This document shows, piece by piece, positions 1-6,144 of a stretch of 6,800 nt of DNA. How positions within the stretch are numbered: position 1 is the first letter of the stretch; every line of letters begins with the position of its first letter. Position numbers and translations under genes: made by a program. This DNA comes from an uncultured Prevotellaceae bacterium (GTDB lineage: Bacteria > Bacteroidota > Bacteroidia > Bacteroidales > Bacteroidaceae): contig CAMJRQ010000064.1 in NCBI GenBank assembly GCA_946408305.1, positions 1-6,800 of the forward strand. The letters run 5' to 3'. The notes beneath the pieces were generated by a model, which saw only the letters and a list, made by a program, of their open reading frames with translations, was not told where the DNA came from and did not search any database.

Positions 1-62
1 GCGTTTTTACCTGCCCCCGCAAGAGCAAAGAAAGGCTCAGCGGTAATAAATATTGAACCATG

Positions 63-112
63 AAAAGTAAAAATAACAGCATCCGCAAGACATCTCAATC
101 CTGCGGATGCTG
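63..112 (-). terminator. Rho-independent terminator of the GH76 gene
   Basis: An inverted repeat with an 11-bp perfect stem (arms 77-87 and 102-112, 14-nt loop) starts 19 nt after the stop codon of the minus-strand GH76 gene. Read on the minus strand, the stem is GC-containing (CAGCATCCGCA) and runs straight into TTATTTTTACTTTT, the classic form of an intrinsic terminator. The loop is somewhat long. On the plus strand the hairpin is followed only by a weak T-containing stretch, so efficient bidirectional termination is less likely. Confidence 0.85.
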
Positions 113-131
113 ATTCCATTCCGAGCCCGTC

Positions 132-3100
132 TCAGGGGACGAGAATCTTCCTGCGCACCACGAAACCATCGGCGCGGAGCTCGGCCACATAGACCCCACG
201 CGAGAGCATGGAAGCGTCCGCTCTGGTGCTACCGGCCGGCAACGAGCGGGTGAGGCGGAGGCGACCGCCGAGGTCGAAGACACTGAGTTGCGCCGGGCCA
301 GGGGCAGAGACGGAGAGCTGGCCGTGGCTATAGGTGAGACTCCCGAGAGACTCCTCTCCTACCCTACCGATTGCCGTGGGCGCGGCAGCAAGCGTGAGCA
401 GCTGGAGCTGGCAGAGCTGGAGCTGGTCGGCATCGGCCACACGAGTGACGAGAAGGCGATAGTGGGTGTAGGCCTTCGGCTCGGCAACGGGATAGAAATG
501 AGTGGAATAGCGATGGAGGAAGGATTGCGCCTGCCGCTGGTCGAGCACATCCCAGACGGTGCTGTCGTTGCTGCCCAGCAGAGTCCAGTCGGCAGGGTCG
601 CGCGTCTGCTCGTCCTTAGCGGCGGTGAGGGCGTAGGTGTCGATGGTCTGGGGGGCGGCATAGGTGAAGGTGATGCTGAGCGAATCGGCGAAGGCGGCTC
701 GATACTTGGTGGTACGCACTCGGTCTGTCAGCTTGTCGATGCCCTCCAGGGCCGCCAAACCGGGCGAAGAGGTCTCCACCGTTGCTACGGGAGGCAGGAT
801 GGCGCTGCCGTCTGCGGCAAAGGCCGTCCCGTAGATTTCCAGTTCGGCCAGTCGTGCCACGGCGGTGTCGGCTGCGGTGGAACGGACTTCGAAGCTGATT
901 TGGTCGAACATCTTTGACGAAGAAATCGTGTTGGTGATGCGCGCTCCGCGGGAATTGAACGAGAGCGTGCGCGAGGAGAGCGAGGTCTCGGTGTCGCCGT
1001 CGATGCCCAGCAGCGCCACGCTCTTGGGATTGAGCCGGGCGTCGTCGGCTGCCAGCACCGAATAGCCTATCACGCGCACCTCCATGGGGAAGCGCAGGTT
1101 CCACTTCATATTCTCGCCGCTGAGCTGGGCGTAGGTGTCGCCGTCTTTGTCGACCAAGGCGGCGATGTCGGCTCCGTCGCTGGCCGTAATCTGGGCAATG
1201 CTGGTAAGTTCGGGCGAGAAGGTGCCGAAGTCGAGATGTCCGAGCATCTGCCACTCGCCGAGGCTCACCTCGCCCTCACCGGTCAGGGCGAGGCGGTACT
1301 GTACGTAAGCCGTGCCGTTGGGGATGGAGCAAGCCACGGTGCTGCCGTCGAAGGGAAATTTCTGGTCGGTCTGCTCGTCGATTTTCGTCCAGAGCCGCCC
1401 GTTGTTGGATCCGTAGAGTGCCCACGACGAGGGGGCTGCCGAGGCCTCGGTGGCCGTCAGCGTGTAGGCCGTGACGACGTGGTTGCCCGTGCTGGCATAG
1501 TCGATGTTGAGCGGCTGTGTGAGGGTCAGTCCAGAGGAGGCCGACTTGTCGCAAAGCGCCTCGAGTCCTTCGGTGAGCGTGCCGCCATCGGCAGTGATGT
1601 CGGTCGGGAGAATTCCTTGCCCGAGCAGCTGCCACTCGCCGAGGCGGAGTTCGGAAGCCGACTGGGTGGAGGTGAAGGTGAGGCGGAAGTGGGCAAAGGC
1701 CTCGTCGCTGCCGATGGGCATGAGCAGCCGCTTTCCGCGTGCCGTGAAGGTCGTGTCGGTCTGTTCGTCGAGCAGCGTCCACTCCGTTCCGTCGCGGCTT
1801 CCCTCAAGGCGCCAAGCCGTAGGGTCGGCTCCGTCCGTGAGGGCTGAGAAGAGCGAATAGGCCTGCAGGCGGAGCGGTGTCGGGGCGTCGTAGCGGACGC
1901 TCTTCTCGGTAGCCCCGGCCAGGCTGAAACTGGCCTCGGTGAGGGGCGAATCGTCGGTGAGCAGGGCGAGCTGCCCTGCGCCGCCCTCCATCGAGCTGCT
2001 GAGCTGACCGCCCATGTTGGTGAGGTCGGAATAGACCGTGTTGCGCGAGGCGAAGGTGAACCAGTTGACCGTGACCATGTCGGTACCCTCCGACATCCCG
2101 AGGGGCACCAGATAGATGTCGTGCACGCCGGTGATGGGCTGCGCGAGTTCCTTCTCGTAGGTGTGCCATTTGAAGAGTTCGCCCAGGTCGTTCAGGTTGA
2201 TGGTGCAGAGCAGCGTGCCTTTCTCGGGATGGTCGGCCAAGACGCGCAAGCGGCCGGCCAAGCGGTTGGAATAGAGGCGCAGCACGATGTGGGAGGCTGC
2301 GCGACTGCCGAAGTCCACGTTGCGAAAGCCTAGATAATGGCCCGTCTGGAGGGGACCCATGGAGGGTGTCCCGTCCTCGTCGGCCTGCTGCGCGAGCGTG
2401 GTTCCGCGCAGGAAGTTGAACGTCTCGGCCTGGATGGTGTCGCTGCTCGCGCGCTTGTCCACCACGCCCAGATGAGCGTTGAAGGCAGCCGAGACGGCCG
2501 TGAAGGCCCCCACACCGTCGGTGTTAAAGTCGCCTCCGTCGTGGAACCAGTAATTCTCGGGCGTCTTCGAGAGCCAGGCCGACATCGAGATGCCGTCCGA
2601 GTTGCGGTTGTTCCAGGCATGGAAAGCGTTGCGCGCCAGCCAGCCGTAGTATTCGGGATGGTCAAGGTCGGCGGCATAGCGGCGCACGTAGCGCATCAGA
2701 ATACCCTTGAAGCCGGACAGGTCGCCCGTCACCGTCTGGCAGACGTGGATGATGTCGTTGGCGTCGGCCAGGCTGTTGTCGGTCCATTGCATGATGGCAT
2801 CGGCGTCCTGGCGATATTGCTCGGTGCCGAAATGGTCGTAGAGCATCACGGCTGCGCCCAGGCAGGTGCCCTGGTTGTAGGTGGATCCCCAGCGGTTGTA
2901 GCTGCCCGAGTTGACGTCGTAGGAGTCGTAGACGTGGCCGTTGAAGACGCCCTTCGAGTCGATGTTGTAGAGCCGGGCGCGGTTGCCGGCGTAGATGCGG
3001 GCCGCCTTGGTGTAGTAGCTTTCCTGGCCGAGCGCCTGGGCCAGATAGCAGGCGCAGACGGTGGCCGGGCCGTTGATGCAGGCGTTCGTGCCCGTGCCGC

Positions 3101-4007
3101 CCACCTTCCACATGAGCGTCCCGTCACCCCACTTGTCGGCGCGGGCATACATGCGGTCGAAGTTCTGCTTCGAGCGCGTCAGATACTCCGTCTTGCCCGT
3201 GAGCAGGTAGGCCCTCACGCAGGCGATGCACATCCAGGTGATGTCGTCGTTATAGTCGTTGCCGCTCCAGTCCGTGCCGTTGCGCGAGCAGAAGTTCCGG
3301 TAGAGCTCGTCGAACATCGTGGCATAGCGGGCCTCGCCCGTGGTCTCCAGTGCATCGAGCACCACCTCGAACATCTCGGCGTCGCCCCACCATCCGCCAC
3401 GGCCGATGACATGGCCCACCGAGGCCTCGTGGTAGTAGTGGTCGCACCAGCGGTCCATCATGTCGTCGCGAACAGCCGGCGTCAGCCCGTCGGGCACGGC
3501 CTCCGTCACTTCCACCTGCCATGCGATGCGTTCCGTCTCGGCTCCCTGCACCGTGAGCAACACGGCACCCTGTCCGTCGGCCACACTGTCGGGGGCAGCC
3601 AAAGCCACGGTTCGTGCGTCACCCAGAAGGAGCAACCACTGTCCGTCCTCGCCCTCTACCGGCTCCAGATACCAGACGCCGCGCGAGGCACGGGCGCCCT
3701 GCGCAATCTGGCCCACCGCAGCACCCGAGATGGTCGAACTGACACCGCCGAGGTAAAGCCCCGAGTAGGCGTTCTTCAGGAAGAAGCCCCCTCGGCCGTT
3801 CGTCTCAAGCAGCCAACGTTGCGAAGCGGTGCTCGTCTCGGTCCAAGCCACCACCGGGCGGCCCGTTGCGAGCGACGAATTCTCCACCATCAGACTACGC
3901 CCTCCCTGGGCAATCCGCACGCACTGACCCTCTTCAAAAGCCCAGACCTGAAAAGCACTCAGACCCATCCAGGCGGCCAGAGCCACACAGAGAAACCTTT
4001 TCATCAT
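132..4007 (-). CDS. Secreted multidomain GH76 family alpha-1,6-mannanase-like glycoside hydrolase with T9SS sorting tail
   Basis: Predicted extracellular or surface endo-acting alpha-mannan hydrolase of 1291 residues. Residues 1-23 form a signal peptide (MMKR, then a hydrophobic stretch ending VWA). Residues about 24-168 resemble a ricin-type beta-trefoil lectin (SQRWLLE, a QxW-type motif). Residues about 180-515 are the GH76 domain, with GGWWGDAEMFE at 204-214 and YNDDITW at 252-258; the Asp pair D254-D255 matches the catalytic pair of the family. Residues about 522-653 look like CBM6 (IQAETF near the start, GVHDIYLV and NWFTFA near the end). Four discoidin/F5-8C-like modules follow at about 660-797, 800-923, 931-1062 and 1070-1205. 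Residues about 1215-1291 are a T9SS type A sorting domain ending GVYVAELRADG...KILVP. The start is the ATG pair at 4007/4004, with GGAAC just upstream. The frame is open further, to a TTG at 4073, but that triplet lies in the -33 box of the promoter and would precede the transcript start. Family and fold calls are from motif recognition; substrate is inferred from GH76. A strong terminator follows. Confidence 0.88.
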   Translation of the reverse strand: MMKRFLCVALAAWMGLSAFQVWAFEEGQCVRIAQGGRSLMVENSSLATGRPVVAWTETSTASQRWLLETNGRGGFFLKNAYSGLYLGGVSSTISGAAVGQIAQGARASRGVWYLEPVEGEDGQWLLLLGDARTVALAAPDSVADGQGAVLLTVQGAETERIAWQVEVTEAVPDGLTPAVRDDMMDRWCDHYYHEASVGHVIGRGGWWGDAEMFEVVLDALETTGEARYATMFDELYRNFCSRNGTDWSGNDYNDDITWMCIACVRAYLLTGKTEYLTRSKQNFDRMYARADKWGDGTLMWKVGGTGTNACINGPATVCACYLAQALGQESYYTKAARIYAGNRARLYNIDSKGVFNGHVYDSYDVNSGSYNRWGSTYNQGTCLGAAVMLYDHFGTEQYRQDADAIMQWTDNSLADANDIIHVCQTVTGDLSGFKGILMRYVRRYAADLDHPEYYGWLARNAFHAWNNRNSDGISMSAWLSKTPENYWFHDGGDFNTDGVGAFTAVSAAFNAHLGVVDKRASSDTIQAETFNFLRGTTLAQQADEDGTPSMGPLQTGHYLGFRNVDFGSRAASHIVLRLYSNRLAGRLRVLADHPEKGTLLCTINLNDLGELFKWHTYEKELAQPITGVHDIYLVPLGMSEGTDMVTVNWFTFASRNTVYSDLTNMGGQLSSSMEGGAGQLALLTDDSPLTEASFSLAGATEKSVRYDAPTPLRLQAYSLFSALTDGADPTAWRLEGSRDGTEWTLLDEQTDTTFTARGKRLLMPIGSDEAFAHFRLTFTSTQSASELRLGEWQLLGQGILPTDITADGGTLTEGLEALCDKSASSGLTLTQPLNIDYASTGNHVVTAYTLTATEASAAPSSWALYGSNNGRLWTKIDEQTDQKFPFDGSTVACSIPNGTAYVQYRLALTGEGEVSLGEWQMLGHLDFGTFSPELTSIAQITASDGADIAALVDKDGDTYAQLSGENMKWNLRFPMEVRVIGYSVLAADDARLNPKSVALLGIDGDTETSLSSRTLSFNSRGARITNTISSSKMFDQISFEVRSTAADTAVARLAELEIYGTAFAADGSAILPPVATVETSSPGLAALEGIDKLTDRVRTTKYRAAFADSLSITFTYAAPQTIDTYALTAAKDEQTRDPADWTLLGSNDSTVWDVLDQRQAQSFLHRYSTHFYPVAEPKAYTHYRLLVTRVADADQLQLCQLQLLTLAAAPTAIGRVGEESLGSLTYSHGQLSVSAPGPAQLSVFDLGGRLRLTRSLPAGSTRADASMLSRGVYVAELRADGFVVRRKILVP

Positions 4008-4042
4008 TTTGTTCCAAACTGATTTATTTACATTTCTTGCTG

Positions 4043-4074
4043 CAAAGATACGATTAAGCGAGCAGAAAAACAAA
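4043..4074 (-). promoter_or_regulatory. Promoter P1 of the GH76 gene (Bacteroidota sigma-ABfr type)
   Basis: On the minus strand a -33 box TTTG (4074-4071) is followed after 20 nt by TATCTTTG (4050-4043), an exact match to the Bacteroidota -7 consensus TAnnTTTG. Transcription should begin near 4036-4039, leaving a leader of about 30 nt before the ATG pair at 4007/4004. The leader contains a weak GGAAC but no strong Shine-Dalgarno sequence, as is usual in this phylum. The position also decides the gene start, because any upstream in-frame start would lie inside the promoter. Confidence 0.8.
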
Positions 4075-4119
4075 GCTAAGCTATGATTTTCTCGAGCGGG
4101 AGTACCATCGACCGCAGGT

Positions 4120-4151
4120 CAAAGGTACGATTAAGCGAGCAGAAAAACAAA
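4120..4151 (-). promoter_or_regulatory. Promoter P2, duplicated copy upstream of P1
   Basis: A second complete promoter lies in the upstream copy of the 57-bp repeat: TTTG (4151-4148), a 20-nt spacer identical to that of P1, then TACCTTTG (4127-4120), again matching TAnnTTTG. A transcript from here would start near 4113-4116 and carry a leader of about 106-109 nt that reads through all of P1. Activity is inferred from the consensus match. It could instead be a silent duplicate. Confidence 0.7.
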
Positions 4152-4196
4152 GCTAAGCTATGATTTTCTCGAGCGGCAATGCCTGAGACGGCACGT

Positions 4197-4255
4197 TTAC
4201 TCGACCATTACACCTCGCCGTAATCGTTTTACATCGTGGTGTAAAACACGTGTAA
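4197..4255. promoter_or_regulatory. Possible operator array: six TTAC(A)/(T)GTAA-like pentamers at helical-turn spacing
   Basis: Related pentamers start at 4197 (TTACT), 4208 (TTACA), 4219 (CGTAA), 4229 (TTACA), 4240 (TGTAA) and 4251 (TGTAA), where TGTAA is the reverse complement of TTACA. The intervals are 11, 11, 10, 11 and 11 bp, close to one DNA turn, so all would face the same side of the helix. Two of the six have one mismatch. Whether a regulator binds is inference. The nested inverted repeat accounts for part of this pattern. Confidence 0.4.
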
Positions 4256-4256
4256 T
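4207..4256. repeat. Nested inverted repeat in the intergenic region
   Basis: An inner 8-bp perfect inverted repeat (GTTTTACA at 4226-4233, TGTAAAAC at 4240-4247, 6-nt loop) sits within an outer 7-bp one (ATTACAC at 4207-4213, GTGTAAT at 4250-4256). An alternative short hairpin, ATTAC 4207-4211 with GTAAT 4220-4224, competes with the outer stem. Neither strand has a T-run directly after the inner hairpin, so it is not a canonical intrinsic terminator. It lies about 45-100 bp downstream of the U32 gene stop and about 55-105 bp upstream of the P2 -33 box. It could therefore be a 3' end structure of the metA-U32 transcript or a protein-binding region for the GH76 promoters. Confidence 0.75.
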
Positions 4257-4299
4257 AAAGGTAGGGCCTTCAACGCTCGGCGCCTCAGGATTGTTCGCC

Positions 4300-6129
4300 T
4301 CAGGCGTGGCGGACGAGCATCAGGCAGTCCTTGCAGTTAAACTGCAGAAGAAAACGCCTACCATCCTGAGAAAGAAGATAGTATGGTTCTCGCCAACGCT
4401 TGACCATTGAGCCTTCGCGAGGACATTCTCCCAGTTCGCGGCGCAGGCAGTGCCGACAATACATGAGCACGTCGTCCTGCGGCTCGGCGGCCTTTGGCGA
4501 ACACACCTCGAGGGCTGTCTGCCCGACGGGAATGCCCTGTTCTGCATAGAAGCTGGCAGCGAGACGGTTGCTCACGTTGACGGCTTCGACGCCGTCGCCC
4601 GGGGGAACGACTCGGCCGAGGGACGATGCAGCGGGCGCGGGCCGCATAGCTGCGTCCTTCTGCACAACCTCCACCACGCGCCGACGCCAATCAGCCAACT
4701 GGCTGCGGGGTATGAACCAAGGCTGGGAGAAGCGAAGATCTACGTGCCGGGCCTCGTAGACGGTGTCGCCCAGGCGGGAGAGAGTCTGTCGGATGGCATC
4801 GGACTGCGGCGTCTGGGCCAGTTGCTTCTCTGCAGGGCAGAGGACGGAGTGGGAGCGTCCGTCGGGCGTCTGTGCCGTGAGGCAGAAGCCTTCGGGCGTC
4901 TCTTCGAGCATGAGGTTGAGGGGCACACGGCGGCGGGCCGTGGGGCCGGCGAGGAGCTGTTCCCACTGCTGGTCGTGGCTGCGGAAAAGGGGCGTACCGC
5001 GCTCGACGACGGGCATCTGGGCAGGATAAAGGCGGTTGCCTTGGGCGCGATTGACGCGGAAGCCCTGCAGGCGGCCGTGGCGGTCGGAAAAGCAGAGGCC
5101 GTCGCCGTTGGCAAACGAGGCGGTGGCAGAGACGACGAGGTGGTCGGGACGCACGTCGCTGACAACGCCCACCTGCGGTCCGCGGCTCTTGGGCGTATCG
5201 GGCGAGGCAATGTCGTGGCCGTCGCCGTGGAGGAAGTATTCGGTGAACCCGCGCGAGAAACTGCGCTCGGGGTCGGGATGGAAGGCGAGGGTGGAATCGC
5301 CCCAGGAGGAACGGGCGTATTCGGGTCGCCGGGCCAGAATCTCGTCTATCCGCTGGCGGTAATAGGCCGTGACGTTTTTCACGTAGGAGACGTCCTTGAG
5401 CCTGCCTTCAATCTTGAAGCTGCTCACCCCGGCATCCATCATGGCCTCGAGGGAGCGGGAGCGATTCATGTCGCGCAACGAGAGCAGGTATTTGTCGCGC
5501 ACAAGCACTCGTCCGTCGGCATCGACAAGAGAGAAGGGAAGGCGGCAAAACTGTGCACACTCGCCTCTGTTGGCACTCCGGCCGAAACAGTATTGCGAGG
5601 CATGGCAGCGACCGCTGAGACTGACGCAGAGTGCTCCGTGAACGAAGGCTTCGAGACGCGCCTCGGGCACCTGCCGATGAATGTCTTGAATCTGAGAAAG
5701 GGAGAGTTCACGGGCAAGCACTACCTGCTCGTAGCCCAGGTCCGTGAGCCAACGAACTTTCTGGGGGGTGCGGTTGTCCATCTGCGTGCTGGCATGCAGG
5801 GGGATGGGCGGCAGGTTCATCTTCAGCAGGGCCATGTCCTGCACGATGAGGGCATCGGCACCGACCTCGTAGAGTTGCCAGACGAGCCGTTCGGCCTCAG
5901 CGAGTTCGTCGTCGTAGAGGATGGTGTTGAGCGTCACATAGACCCTGACGGCAAAGAGATGGGCATAGTCACAAAGGCGGCGTATGTCGTCGACCGAATT
6001 GGACGCAGCGGCGCGGGCTCCGAAACGCGGGGCGCCGATGTAGACGGCGTCGGCTCCGTGGTCGATGGCCGCAAGGCCGCATTCGAGGTTGCGTGCCGGC
6101 GAGAGCAGTTCGATGGGGGTCGATGACAT
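4300..6129 (-). CDS. U32 family peptidase-like protein (RlhA/YhbU-related, probable Fe-S RNA-modification enzyme)
   Basis: Cytoplasmic protein of 609 residues without a signal peptide or membrane segment. The N-terminal barrel opens with PIELLSPARN and contains HGADAVYIG, both typical of U32 proteins. The U32 signature is at residues 160-175 (EAFVHGALCVSLSGRC), with further cysteines at 181, 191 and 196; in relatives such clustered cysteines hold an iron-sulfur cluster. The segment at about 232-260 (DAGVSSFKIEGRLKD) is also characteristic. The later half resembles the extra domain of long U32 members, and the end carries CxxC (558/561), C569 and CxxC (599/602). The name 'peptidase' is historical: the E. 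coli relative RlhA is needed for hydroxylation of cytidine 2501 in 23S rRNA, and others act in tRNA modification or ubiquinone synthesis. Which RNA, if any, is the target here cannot be read from the sequence. The ATG at 6129 follows the metA stop by 15 bp with no Shine-Dalgarno sequence, so it is probably co-transcribed with metA. Confidence 0.88.
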   Translation of the reverse strand: MSSTPIELLSPARNLECGLAAIDHGADAVYIGAPRFGARAAASNSVDDIRRLCDYAHLFAVRVYVTLNTILYDDELAEAERLVWQLYEVGADALIVQDMALLKMNLPPIPLHASTQMDNRTPQKVRWLTDLGYEQVVLARELSLSQIQDIHRQVPEARLEAFVHGALCVSLSGRCHASQYCFGRSANRGECAQFCRLPFSLVDADGRVLVRDKYLLSLRDMNRSRSLEAMMDAGVSSFKIEGRLKDVSYVKNVTAYYRQRIDEILARRPEYARSSWGDSTLAFHPDPERSFSRGFTEYFLHGDGHDIASPDTPKSRGPQVGVVSDVRPDHLVVSATASFANGDGLCFSDRHGRLQGFRVNRAQGNRLYPAQMPVVERGTPLFRSHDQQWEQLLAGPTARRRVPLNLMLEETPEGFCLTAQTPDGRSHSVLCPAEKQLAQTPQSDAIRQTLSRLGDTVYEARHVDLRFSQPWFIPRSQLADWRRRVVEVVQKDAAMRPAPAASSLGRVVPPGDGVEAVNVSNRLAASFYAEQGIPVGQTALEVCSPKAAEPQDDVLMYCRHCLRRELGECPREGSMVKRWREPYYLLSQDGRRFLLQFNCKDCLMLVRHA

Positions 6130-6144
6130 AGTCGGGAGACTCTG

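Larger units (their letters stand above)
4043..4176. repeat. 57-bp direct repeat, two copies, each containing a promoter
   Basis: Copy 1 is 4043-4099 and copy 2 is 4120-4176, an offset of 77 bp with a 20-bp unrelated spacer (4100-4119). The copies are identical except for A4048 versus G4125. The repeat stops abruptly: on the promoter-proximal side it ends exactly at the 3' end of the -7 box, and on the far side after CCGCTCGAG (minus strand). Within each copy AAGCT is tandemly repeated just next to the -33 TTTG. It may be a recent local duplication or two members of a dispersed promoter-bearing repeat family. Confidence 0.95.

Noticed and set aside
1..62. Possible tail of a convergent plus-strand gene at the left edge
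   Set aside because: All three plus frames reach a stop within 63 bases and none gives a recognisable C-terminus, so a coding end cannot be told from noncoding DNA.
2337..4022. Open frame of 561 codons on the plus strand, antisense to the GH76 gene
   Set aside because: It is rich in Val, Gly, Ala, Arg and His with no recognisable domain, as expected for the complement of a GC-rich gene. The minus-strand frame has a clear family, signal peptide, promoter and terminator.
4008..4073. Extension of the GH76 reading frame upstream to 4073
   Set aside because: The first triplet is TTG and is part of the -33 box; the predicted transcript start lies downstream. The signal peptide begins properly at MMKR or MKR.
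4043..4176. CRISPR array or insertion-sequence ends
   Set aside because: Only two copies with a single 20-bp gap, no terminal inverted repeats and no transposase or cas gene; the promoter reading explains the content better.
4450..6126. Open frame of 558 codons on the plus strand, antisense to the U32 gene
   Set aside because: It mirrors the codon bias of the U32 gene and shows no domain or promoter; the opposite strand encodes a conserved protein over its full length.
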